DNA of 45,497 bases from Lachnospiraceae bacterium (GTDB lineage: Bacteria; Bacillota; Clostridia; Lachnospirales; Lachnospiraceae): positions 1 to 45,497 of the forward strand of contig SVFG01000011.1 of NCBI GenBank assembly GCA_015056975.1, written 5' to 3'. The notes under the pieces were generated by a model, which worked only from the letters and a program-made list of their open reading frames with translations, ran no database searches and had not been told where the DNA came from. This document shows, piece after piece, positions 35,474-43,083 of this stretch (position 1 is its first letter; the number at the start of each line of letters is the position of its first letter). The position numbers and the translations under genes are program-made.

Positions 35474-35732
35474 CGTGGAGGGGCAGGGCGGCGGGGATGG
35501 TAGGGTGTTTTGTGATTCGGAGTTCCGGATGGATATTTTCTAAGCATTGCGGGACATCATTCATCACTTACGGGGCGGCGCGCATGATGCATCCATGTAC
35601 AGGCGCGCCTAAATCGCTCATCCATGAGCGATTTTCCCTATGTACCTCAGCGCAATGCTTGAAAATACAGCCATCCTCCACAACTCACACAAAACACCCT
35701 GCCGTCCCCGCCGCCCTGCCCCTCCACGAAAA
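35470..35732. repeat. 263-bp GC-rich layered palindrome between convergent genes
   Basis: The outer arms, 35470-35514 and 35688-35732, are reverse complements over 45 nt with only two differences, both of which become U-G pairs in a plus-strand RNA. A second layer pairs 35527-35551 with 35651-35676 (GCATTGCG / CGCAATGC among them). GTACAT/ATGTAC pair inside that, and an apical 11-bp perfect hairpin lies at 35611-35634. The element is much richer in G and C than its surroundings and has no supported gene (the 108-codon frame across it follows from the repeats). It fills the space between the terminators of two convergent operons. I do not recognise the family. Confidence 0.85.
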
Positions 35733-35770
35733 AAGCCTGCGGAACTAACATCACAGTTTGTTCCACAGGC
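35729..35770 (-). terminator. Intrinsic terminator of the minus-strand transporter operon
   Basis: On the minus strand GCCTGTGGAAC, a 14-nt loop and GTTCCGCAGGC (plus 35735-35770) are followed by TTTTTT (plus 35729-35734). The last T-run overlaps the palindrome edge. Confidence 0.85.
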
Positions 35771-35787
35771 GATTTGCTTTTGTTTTC

Positions 35788-36522
35788 TTATTTAACAGTT
35801 ACAGCAGTGATATGAGGGTTTACGCCTTCGTACCAGTACAGATAACCTTCCATGTCGATAACATCACCAATCTTTAAGTTCTTTACTGCAGCGTAAACAT
35901 CAGTGGTATTGTCGCACAGATAAGACTCAACGGTGAAGGTATAGGTTTCGCCGTTTAAGGAAACATTGAAGTACAGGTCGTTTCCGTCCTGACCGGAGCC
36001 ATCCCAATTGTACAGGAATGCCACATCATTACCGTCTGCATCCTGACCTGCTGCCTCTACGGTCATACCCTTGAATGCTACAAACTCGTTCTGATGGTCG
36101 AATAATTCGTCAGTGCCAAGCAGAGAGGTAACATCAGTAATAGGTGCAACATAGTTGCCATCCATAATCTTGAAGGTACCGTCAGCGATTTCGATTTCGC
36201 CGGAGAACTCAGCCTTGTAACCCTTTACCTGAATCTTGGTACCGGGAAGGAGCTTGTCATAATCCTCCTGAGAGCATGCTACATTATAAATGAAGTATGC
36301 GCCGTCCTTGTCCTGGGTATAAAGGGTTGCTTTGTTGTCCCACCAGGACTGCTTTGCCTGTACATAGGTCTCAACAACAACCTCGGTATCGAGGGCAGCA
36401 TCTATGTATTCAGCGTGAGTCATAACACCTTCAGACTTTACGTCTGCATCGCTACCCTTGCCACAGCCTGCGAAAGCTAAAACGAGGGTAAGAGCTAAAG
36501 ATACAATTATTCCTTTTTTCAT
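35788..36522 (-). CDS. Lipoprotein with OB-fold-like repeats, function unknown
   Basis: The 244-residue protein has a lipoprotein signal with Cys20 (AFAGCGKG). The mature part has beta-rich segments of OB-fold type: GTKIQVKGYKAEFSGEIEI with FKIMDG, and GDVIDMEGYLYWYEG with PHITAVTV at the end. The start is placed at 36522 where AGAGGA precedes the ATG; an in-frame ATG 51 nt upstream lies in the promoter. The gene follows the sugar-importer genes but has its own candidate promoter at 36562-36589. A role in binding an extracellular ligand or in cell-surface assembly is possible; no firm function. Confidence 0.65.
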   Translation of the reverse strand: MKKGIIVSLALTLVLAFAGCGKGSDADVKSEGVMTHAEYIDAALDTEVVVETYVQAKQSWWDNKATLYTQDKDGAYFIYNVACSQEDYDKLLPGTKIQVKGYKAEFSGEIEIADGTFKIMDGNYVAPITDVTSLLGTDELFDHQNEFVAFKGMTVEAAGQDADGNDVAFLYNWDGSGQDGNDLYFNVSLNGETYTFTVESYLCDNTTDVYAAVKNLKIGDVIDMEGYLYWYEGVNPHITAVTVK

Positions 36523-36551
36523 AAGTAATCCTCTTTTCTTATTTTTTATAC

Positions 36552-36594
36552 AACCATTGATATTATAACGCAAAGTTTTATAAAATCAATGGTT
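36552..36594 (-). promoter_or_regulatory. Promoter within an inverted repeat, for the OB-fold lipoprotein
   Basis: On the minus strand TTGATT (plus 36584-36589), a 16-bp spacer and TATAAT (plus 36562-36567). The arms AACCATTGAT / ATCAATGGTT (36552-36561 and 36585-36594) form a 10-bp inverted repeat around it. The -35 overlaps the stop codon of the binding-protein gene. The repeat may be an operator or a hairpin separating the two genes. Confidence 0.5.
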
Positions 36595-38181
36595 TTTTTT
36601 ATTTTTTCTAAAAGAGTGCAATGCGTAAGCACCAATCAGCAACCAGACAACGGCAAGTGTGGCCAGCAACACAACAGAAGCGGTGGGAAGGGAACCTAAG
36701 TCTGCCTTGGATGAAAAAGTAGGTCCGATACGGTTCAAATGGTATAAGGAAGAGATATCATCATAGAGCTTTTCCATGTATTCTTCGTTTACGGTTGTCT
36801 TTCGTCTTACGGATTTTGTCACTTCTTCAATCATCTGTCCTGCAGCATCTCGGAGGGATGCTGAGCCGTTAAATACGGGAGTGACAAAGGTATTGTCCAC
36901 ATTGTCAAGAAGCAGGCGGGTAGCCTTTATTTTTACATCATAGTAGGTATTGTTATCCTCACCCATACGGGAAAGATAATCCTGATAAGCTTCGGAAGAT
37001 TGTGCCTTGCTTGTTACGGGGGCGTAGCCCTCCGTCATGGAGTAGCCAATCTGCACATCGTTTGTGAGCAGATATTGAGCAAACAGCCAGGAAGCCAGTA
37101 CCTCCTGGGAATCGGTCTTGTTGAATACACAAATGGAAGGACCCTGGGAAATCATCTGAGGATTCTTTGGGTCAAACTGTGGTATGGGCATTACCTCCGT
37201 CTCAAATCTGACCAGTGCTTCATCACTGATGTCCGACAACGGCGCATCTGTACCCATCCAGGTGGCTCCTGCCGTGGAGTCGATTGCAAAGACACACTGT
37301 CCTGCATTTAAGAAGTTGGCAGGATAACTGGAAATTTTAAAGGTGGAAAAGGCACCTGTCTTTGCATGCCCCGCTATTGTATAAAGGAAATCCTTTGTAT
37401 TGTCATTAAATATTTCAATTTCACCTTCAGAGGTGGAGTAGCCTGCGTTTTGCTGCCTGAGTGCCTGAATCATCATGTTATCAGTGGACTTATAGATAAA
37501 GGGTATCATAACCTTTTGATTGTTCAATGTATAATTGCCCTCTGCATCCTTTGCAGTGGCTGCCTCTGAAACCTCCCAGATAAAGTCCCAGGTCAGGGTT
37601 TCGGGAAGTGTATAACCAAGTGCTTCCACATAAGTCTTGTTGATATAGCATGCTTCTGTGGAGCGCATGAAGGGTATGGCATAATGATGATTGTCAAAGG
37701 CACATTCCTTTAAAAATTGGGGTATCATCTCTTCCATGGAAGGGGCGTCATAAAGTAGTTCGTTTCCGCCAAATCCGTACTTAGCATCTGCAAACAGTTC
37801 ATCCAGCGGCACTACCACATTGTTGCCGGAGAGATAGGTGGCAATGTGGTCGGGGTAGGTAATGCATACATTGGGGGTGGTGCCTGTGGCAATGTTGGTA
37901 ATGACATCATTATAAATTCTGCCATAGTCGGTATATAGCTTTAAATTCACCCTGATATTGGGGTAAAGTGCCTCAAAATCTTCTATAGCCTTTTTATACA
38001 CCATGGTTTGGGCTTTGTTGGTATCGTTCTTTGCCCAAAAGGTGATTTCATAGTTTTTTGCGGTGTCAAACTCCTGCGGTAGTACAAATGCCTCCATTCC
38101 AGTAGAACCGTGGCAGGCCGTAAGGGCGAGTGTACCTACAAGAAGCATTGTAAGAAGCAGAGATTTAAACAGTTTTCTCAT
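36586..38181 (-). CDS. Sugar ABC importer substrate-binding lipoprotein with C-terminal membrane anchor
   Basis: The 531-residue protein has a lipoprotein signal (ALTAC, Cys23) and the pattern of family-1 solute-binding proteins (NYEITFWAKNDTNKAQTM, IEDFEALYPNIRVNL, PNVCITYPDHI). It ends with an additional hydrophobic helix (about residues 503-523) followed by RKNKKNH, so the protein would be tethered at both ends, which is unusual. A GAGGAGGT site precedes the ATG. The start overlaps the stop of the permease gene by 4 nt. Together with the two permeases and the ATPase it forms a carbohydrate importer; the sugar is not known. Confidence 0.88.
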   Translation of the reverse strand: MRKLFKSLLLTMLLVGTLALTACHGSTGMEAFVLPQEFDTAKNYEITFWAKNDTNKAQTMVYKKAIEDFEALYPNIRVNLKLYTDYGRIYNDVITNIATGTTPNVCITYPDHIATYLSGNNVVVPLDELFADAKYGFGGNELLYDAPSMEEMIPQFLKECAFDNHHYAIPFMRSTEACYINKTYVEALGYTLPETLTWDFIWEVSEAATAKDAEGNYTLNNQKVMIPFIYKSTDNMMIQALRQQNAGYSTSEGEIEIFNDNTKDFLYTIAGHAKTGAFSTFKISSYPANFLNAGQCVFAIDSTAGATWMGTDAPLSDISDEALVRFETEVMPIPQFDPKNPQMISQGPSICVFNKTDSQEVLASWLFAQYLLTNDVQIGYSMTEGYAPVTSKAQSSEAYQDYLSRMGEDNNTYYDVKIKATRLLLDNVDNTFVTPVFNGSASLRDAAGQMIEEVTKSVRRKTTVNEEYMEKLYDDISSLYHLNRIGPTFSSKADLGSLPTASVVLLATLAVVWLLIGAYALHSFRKNKKNH

Positions 38182-39041
38182 CCCTTGGTACCTCCTCTCG
38201 CAACTCCTTCCATGACTTTCCTTCTGAAGATTAAGAACAGTACAATCAAAGGAAGGGAAATCACTACAACAGCAGCCATCATGGCCGGTATATTTTCGCG
38301 TCCGAAACCGTTTTCACGGATTTCCTGAATACCGTTGGATACCAGATAATAATCCGGGTCGTCTGTAATGAGTCTGGGCCATACATAGGAGTTCCAGCAT
38401 TCAATAACCTTGAGAATTACAATGGTAATCAGGGTTGGTTTACAGATGGGTATCATCACTCTGCGCAGGTATCTGAAATCGCTGGTGCCGTCAACCTTTG
38501 CCGCATAATACAAATCATCCGGTATCTGGGCAAAATTCTCTTTGAGCAGATATATGTAAAACACAGATGTGACGGAAGGTAGTATCAGTCCCAGAAAGGA
38601 ATTACGCATATCCAAATTGGTAATTGTGACAAAGTTGGTGATAACCACCAGCTCGTTGGGTATCATCATCAGGGAGAGAAACAGTGTAAAAACAAGATTC
38701 TTTCCTTTAAAATCCAGTCTGGCAAAAGCAAATGCTGCCAGGGTAATCACTACCATCATAATGGCAGTGGTAATGACCGTAAAGAGGAGTGTGTTCCACA
38801 AATATCTGCCGAGGGATACTGTGGTAAAAGCATCCACATAGTTTTGCAGGGTAGGTGACAGGGTAAAAAAGGAGGGAATGTGCTCTGCATTATAAGAACC
38901 GTAGCTTTTCACTGAAGTGAGTATCATCCAGTAAAAGGGAAAGAGTACAATCACTGCCCATACGCCCAGCAGTCCGTATATGATGCCTCGTGACACTTTC
39001 GTGCGTATATTTGCCGCTTTTGATATTTTCTGATAGTCCAT
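38178..39041 (-). CDS. Sugar ABC importer permease (MalG/UgpE-type)
   Basis: The 287-residue protein has about six membrane helices and the EAA loop of importer permeases (YYAAKVDGTSDFRYLRRVMIP), the ATPase contact site. The length and the position after the other permease are typical of the second permease of carbohydrate ABC importers. The ATG at 39041 lies 12 nt after the stop of the preceding permease frame, with GAAAGG as the ribosome site. The gene is intact, unlike its partner. Confidence 0.92.
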   Translation of the reverse strand: MDYQKISKAANIRTKVSRGIIYGLLGVWAVIVLFPFYWMILTSVKSYGSYNAEHIPSFFTLSPTLQNYVDAFTTVSLGRYLWNTLLFTVITTAIMMVVITLAAFAFARLDFKGKNLVFTLFLSLMMIPNELVVITNFVTITNLDMRNSFLGLILPSVTSVFYIYLLKENFAQIPDDLYYAAKVDGTSDFRYLRRVMIPICKPTLITIVILKVIECWNSYVWPRLITDDPDYYLVSNGIQEIRENGFGRENIPAMMAAVVVISLPLIVLFLIFRRKVMEGVARGGTKG

Positions 39042-39053
39042 GGTATTGCCTTT

Positions 39054-39946
39054 CTATGAGTAGTGTACGTGTTTTTTGCTCACCAGGAGGTTGATACAGG
39101 TGATGGTCAACACAATGACAAAAAGGATAATTGCCGCTGCGGATGCAAAGGAAGGGTATCCTCCGCTGTCTCCGTAGAGCATATCGTAAACGTAGCCCAC
39201 AATGGTGTTCATTTCTGCGGTGTTTAAATTGGTGCCAAACAGTGCGACCGCATCGCTGTACGCCTTGAACGCACCGATAAAGCCTGTGATAACCAGATAA
39301 AAAATCATAGGTGAAATCATAGGCAGGGTAATGCGTCTGAAAATACGGAAGGGTGAGGTGCCATCCACCTTGCCGCATTGTAGTAAATAGGGTTAACACT
39401 TGCCAGTGCACTGGTAAGAATCAGTATCTTAAAGGGCATAACCACCCAGACGGTATAGAGGCAGAGCACCAGCATTTTTGCCCAATAGGGACCGTCTATA
39501 AAATCGATGCTGTTACCGCCAAACAGATTGATGAGCAGATTTATCAGTCCGTCCGAATAAGCGGTTTTCTTAAAGAGAATCATAAATACCAGACCTACAG
39601 CAAGGGTATTTGTCACATAAGGTAAAAAGTAAATGGTCTGGAACATTTCACGTAAAGGTTTGATGGAGCTTAATCCCACAGAAATCAACAGGGCAAGTCC
39701 CGTGGATACCGGAACGGTGATAAGTACCAGTATCAGAGTGTTTTTCAGTGCCTGCAAAAAATAGGGGTCATGCAGCACATAGGAGTAGTTGTAAAGTCCC
39801 ACTCCGTAAAAATTCTGGGAGGCAGAATTGTAGCCCTCTTCAAAGGAGTATATAAATACGTCTATCAGGGGATATATCATGAACACTCCGAGGAAGAGGA
39901 ATGCCGGAATCAGATACAGCCACCCTTTCAAATTTTTCTTTTCCAT
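39054..39946 (-). pseudogene. Sugar ABC importer permease (MalF/UgpA-type) broken by a one-base deletion
   Basis: Two overlapping minus-strand frames together encode one permease of about 297 residues. The first (from ATG at 39946, GAGGT ribosome site) has the N-terminal membrane helices and reaches NPIYYNAA of the EAA loop; it then runs out of frame to a stop at 39317. The second frame picks up at VDGTSPFRIFRRITLP, the rest of the same loop, and continues to 39054. One A is missing where GCAAAGGTG would be expected; the plus strand has TT at 39370-39371 where TTT is needed. A truncated first product would lack the ATPase contact and the last two helices. It may be a true mutation, a slippage site or a sequencing error. 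Confidence 0.85.
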
Positions 39947-39950
39947 AATC

Positions 39951-41051
39951 TTATACCTCAAAGCGGATGCGTTCACCGGTTTCCTTGTTAAAAAGGTGAA
40001 CCTTGGTGGGTCTTAAAGCAAAACGAACCGTATCAGAATCGGTATCCACGTTATTTTCGGCATCAATGATGGAACGGATTGCGGCATTATCACAAAGGAC
40101 ATGGGTAGAAACTACACTGATATCCCTGCCCATGACTTCCACACGGTTTAATTTACAGGTCAGGGGACCGTTTTCATCAAGAATAAAGCCTTCGGGACGG
40201 ATACCTACAGTTACTTCCTGATTTGGAACATTTGTAACGGACAGTACGGCCTCCTCGCCGATAAAAAGTCTGCCGTTCTCCACGCGTCCGTGGAAAATAT
40301 TGATGGGAGGTGTCCCAAGGAAGGTTGCCACAAACTGATTGATGGGGTCGTCGTAAACCTCCTGTGGCTTTCCAATCTGATGTACCACACCATCCTTCAT
40401 TACCACAATCAAATCGGAGATGCTCATGGCTTCCTCCTGGTCATGGGTGACAAAGATAGTGGTGATTTTGGTCTCTCGCTGGATTCTGCGAAGCTCCTCT
40501 CTGGTCTGAAGGCGCAGTCTGGCATCCAGATTGGAGAGAGGCTCGTCCAATAGAAGAACCTTAGGCATCTTTACGAGTGCTCTTGCAATTGCCACGCGCT
40601 GCTGCTGACCTCCGGAGAGCTCAGCCGGCTTTCTGTCCATAAGAGTGTCGATTTGAACCAGTTTGGCAGCTTCTAAGGCGCGTGCAGCCATTTCTTCCTT
40701 GGTCATTTTATGTACGCCCTTTAAATTTTCTAAAGGGAAAGTGATATTTTGTTTTACGGTCAGATGAGGGTACAACGCATAGCTTTGGAATACCAGCCCA
40801 ACACCTCTGTGCTCGGCGGGCAGGTCGGTAACATCATCCTCTGCGAAGAAGACCTTACCGCTTGTAGGCTTTTGCAGTCCGCTTATCAGATTTAAGGTAG
40901 TACTCTTGCCACAGCCGGAGGGACCCAAGAGACCAATCAGCTTGCCGTCCGGGATTTCAAAGGTAAAATCGTTTACTGCCACAACCTCATCCTTTGATTT
41001 TTTGGTGCGGCTTGGAAATTTTTTTGTAAGATTTTGCAATACAATCTTCAT
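39951..41051 (-). CDS. Sugar ABC importer ATPase (MsmK/UgpC-type)
   Basis: The 366-residue protein has Walker A GPSGCGKST, signature LSGGQQQR, Walker B VLLLDEPLSNLD and the switch THDQEEA, and a C-terminal TOBE-like regulatory domain (VTVGIRPEGF, KVHLFNKETGERI) as in MsmK, UgpC and MalK. It is the first gene of the minus-strand operon, directly before the frameshifted permease (overlapping its start region). In many Firmicutes the ATPase is encoded elsewhere and shared, so a dedicated one in first position is less common. The GAGGAG site is close to the ATG at 41051. Confidence 0.94.
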   Translation of the reverse strand: MKIVLQNLTKKFPSRTKKSKDEVVAVNDFTFEIPDGKLIGLLGPSGCGKSTTLNLISGLQKPTSGKVFFAEDDVTDLPAEHRGVGLVFQSYALYPHLTVKQNITFPLENLKGVHKMTKEEMAARALEAAKLVQIDTLMDRKPAELSGGQQQRVAIARALVKMPKVLLLDEPLSNLDARLRLQTREELRRIQRETKITTIFVTHDQEEAMSISDLIVVMKDGVVHQIGKPQEVYDDPINQFVATFLGTPPINIFHGRVENGRLFIGEEAVLSVTNVPNQEVTVGIRPEGFILDENGPLTCKLNRVEVMGRDISVVSTHVLCDNAAIRSIIDAENNVDTDSDTVRFALRPTKVHLFNKETGERIRFEV

Positions 41052-41102
41052 TATGATATTCTCCTCGTTAGTTGCCTGCGAATTGTTTGTAATTCTGCAA
41101 AC

Positions 41103-41131
41103 ATTATAAATGATTTTTTTGACATTCTCAA
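41103..41131 (-). promoter_or_regulatory. Promoter of the sugar-importer operon
   Basis: On the minus strand TTGAGA (plus 41126-41131), 17-bp spacer, perfect TATAAT (plus 41103-41108), about 50 nt before the ATPase start. The -35 lies directly beside the -35 of the divergent promoter. Confidence 0.7.
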
Positions 41132-41149
41132 GTGGATTTGGTGTAGATT
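41119..41149 (+). promoter_or_regulatory. Candidate promoter of the NSS transporter gene
   Basis: TTGACA (41119-41124) is perfect. The -10 is less clear: TGTAGA at 41142 (spacer 17) or TAGATT at 41144 (spacer 19). It diverges from, and its -35 abuts, the importer promoter, so the two cannot be bound independently. Confidence 0.45.
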
Positions 41150-41205
41150 AATTGCAGAAAATGTGTTATTGTAATAGAAGAATTTATTTTGGAGGATATT
41201 TTAGC

Positions 41206-42561
41206 ATGGAAAAGAAAAGAAGTAGTTTCTCCGGTGGTATCGGATTTGTAATGGCAGCAGCCGGCAGTGCGGTAGGCTTGGGTAACCTTTGGCGTTTCCC
41301 CTATCTGGCAGCACAGTACGGCGGTGGTATCTTTATTCTGGTATACATCATCCTGGCACTGACCTTCGGTTTTACCCTGATGGCAACGGAAATCGGTATC
41401 GGACGTAAGACGAAGAAGAGTCCAAGCGTAGCATATAGGGTATTGCATTCCAAATTTGGATTTTTGGGTCATATTGCCATTTTGGTTCCCATGATTATTT
41501 TACCGTATTATTGTGTAATCGGTGGCTGGGTAACCAAGTATATGGTTACGTTTCTTTCAGGTAATGGCATAGAAGCAGCGAAAGACAGTTATTTTGGAGG
41601 ATTCGTGGGTGATGCCGTTTCTCCCCTTTTGTATTTTGCAATTTTCTTTGGCATTACGGCGCTTGTCATTTTGCTGGGTGTAGAGAAGGGTATTGAGAAA
41701 ATCAGTAAGTTCTTAATGCCGGTATTGTTGGTTATTTCCATATTTATTTCCATATATGTTATGACACTGCCCGGTGCGATGGAGGGTGTAAAGTATTATT
41801 TATTGCCTGACTTTTCAAAGTTTTCTTTTAAGACGGTGTGTGCGGCAATGGGACAGTTGTTCTATTCCTTAAGTCTGGCTATGGGTATTATGGTAACCTA
41901 TGGTTCCTATACCAAGGATGAAACCAATTTGTCAAAGTCCGTAAACCATATCGAAATATTTGATACTGCGGTAGCATTTCTTGCCGGTTTTATGGTAGTA
42001 CCTGCGGTATACATTTTCAGCGGCGTGGAAGGTACTCAGCAGAGCGGTGCAGGCCTGATGTTTATTACTTTGCCCAAGGTGTTTGAGCAGATGAAGGGTG
42101 GAGCAATTATCGGTGCATTGTTCTTCATTCTGGTATTTTTGGCGGCGCTGACCAGTTCCATCTCCATTATGGAGGCAATTACCTCCTCCTTTGTGGACAA
42201 GTTTAAGATTACCAGAAAGAAAGCAGCACTGGTTTGTCTTGTGATTGCGATTGCTTTAGGAATTCCTTCCTCTCTTGGAAACGGTGTTTGGTCTCATATC
42301 ACCATCCTGGGAATGGATTTCCTTACATTCTTTGATTATTTGAGCAACAGCGTTGTTATGCCTATCGTGGCACTGTTTACCTGTATTTTGATTGGTTGGA
42401 TTCTGGGTGCGGATACAATCATCAAGGAGCTTACCAAGAACGGTGAAAAGATGGGAAGAGCAGGACTCTACCGCATCATGATTAAATATGTGGCTCCTGT
42501 GATGATGGTAATTATTCTGGTGTTCTATACACTGGCACAGTTTGGAGTTGTTAAGTTGTAA
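41206..42561 (+). CDS. Sodium-dependent transporter of the neurotransmitter:sodium symporter family
   Basis: The 451-residue protein has 11-12 membrane helices and the diagnostic NSS helix-1 motif (FVMAAAGSAVGLGNLWRFPY), with the sodium and substrate binding region of LeuT-type carriers. Helix 6 and 8 signatures follow the family pattern. Members import amino acids with Na+. The GGAGG site at 41192-41196 supports the start at 41206; an in-frame ATG at 41152 lies in the promoter. The gene stands alone and ends at a terminator at 42602. The amino acid carried is not evident from sequence. Confidence 0.93.
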   Translation: MEKKRSSFSGGIGFVMAAAGSAVGLGNLWRFPYLAAQYGGGIFILVYIILALTFGFTLMATEIGIGRKTKKSPSVAYRVLHSKFGFLGHIAILVPMIILPYYCVIGGWVTKYMVTFLSGNGIEAAKDSYFGGFVGDAVSPLLYFAIFFGITALVILLGVEKGIEKISKFLMPVLLVISIFISIYVMTLPGAMEGVKYYLLPDFSKFSFKTVCAAMGQLFYSLSLAMGIMVTYGSYTKDETNLSKSVNHIEIFDTAVAFLAGFMVVPAVYIFSGVEGTQQSGAGLMFITLPKVFEQMKGGAIIGALFFILVFLAALTSSISIMEAITSSFVDKFKITRKKAALVCLVIAIALGIPSSLGNGVWSHITILGMDFLTFFDYLSNSVVMPIVALFTCILIGWILGADTIIKELTKNGEKMGRAGLYRIMIKYVAPVMMVIILVFYTLAQFGVVKL

Positions 42562-42601
42562 GATTGCGAGAAGCAGTTCATACATCTTGTGATAATATGG
42601 C

Positions 42602-42634
42602 AAAATCCCCGGACATGGTTTGGGGATTTTTGTG
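42602..42634 (+). terminator. Intrinsic terminator of the NSS transporter gene
   Basis: AAAATCCCC (42602-42610) and GGGGATTTT (42622-42630) form a 9-bp stem, with the T-run in the 3' arm and beyond. Confidence 0.85.
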
Positions 42635-42636
42635 TG

Positions 42637-42833
42637 TTGGGAGAGGGGTGAAATTGACGTGCCGCCTCAAGGGGCTTTCTGTGTCTCAGATGCGCCGGAC
42701 ACTACGATGAGCCTCAATGCATGGTGAGATTAGGAAGGTGAGGCTCCCTAATCTCACCTGAGTCTCATCTCCGTGGCGCATAAATCGCACAGATAGCTCC
42801 CGTGAGGCGGTGAGTCACTTCCGCCCTCTCCAA
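42637..42833. repeat. 197-bp layered palindrome, first of a tandem pair
   Basis: Outer arms 42637-42683 and 42788-42833 pair over about 45 nt with several gaps and mismatches (CCGCCTCA/TGAGGCGG and TCTGTG/CACAGA are exact). A second helix, ATGCGCC (42690-42696) with GGCGCAT (42775-42781), follows. GATGAG/CTCATC pair inside it, and a perfect 12-bp apical hairpin GGTGAGATTAGG / CCTAATCTCACC (42723-42734 and 42747-42758) lies at the centre. There is no supported gene. It follows the NSS terminator by 2-3 nt and precedes the second element by 3 nt. Confidence 0.8.
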
Positions 42834-42836
42834 TCC

Positions 42837-43031
42837 GGCAGGAGGTAGGCACATGAGTGGCGAGTGGAGGTATCTGTTATAAGCAGTGCAATGTGAGCAC
42901 GCCGGTACTTAGCGAGGTCATTGCATCGCAAGATGCAATCGAGCTTAGTATCCGCTGCGATGCGAACTTTAGCAGGAGCGTGCCTGCGATAACAGATGCC
43001 TCTGCTCACCACTCATGTGCCTACCTTCGCC
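42837..43031. repeat. 195-bp layered palindrome, second of a tandem pair
   Basis: Outer arms 42837-42880 and 42989-43031 pair over 43-44 nt; 18 consecutive bases from AGGTAGGCACATGAG on are exact. Of four later differences three are G-U in a plus-strand RNA. An inner helix pairs the CGGTACTTAGC region (about 42903-42913) with GCTTAGTATCCG (about 42942-42953). The apex is ATTGCATC / GATGCAAT (42920-42927 and 42932-42939) with a 4-nt loop. CGCCGG and a GAG...TCCG..GCG pattern recur in the neighbour at similar places, suggesting a shared origin. Confidence 0.8.
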
Positions 43032-43038
43032 ACCCATG

Positions 43039-43072
43039 AAAAAAAGGCCCTGCCGCATAACGGCAAGGCCTT
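43039..43072 (-). terminator. Intrinsic terminator of the F420 ligase-like gene
   Basis: On the minus strand AAGGCCTTGCCG, a short loop and CGGCAGGGCCTT (plus 43044-43072) are followed by a T-run (plus A-run from 43039). Confidence 0.85.
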
Positions 43073-43083
43073 CACTTCATTTA

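Noticed and set aside
35422..35748. 108-codon frame through the palindrome
   Set aside because: It begins at the exporter stop codon, passes through a terminator, and arises from the inverted repeat.
42815..43039. Short frames on both strands in the tandem palindromes
   Set aside because: Mirror-image frames are expected from long inverted repeats; no ribosome site.
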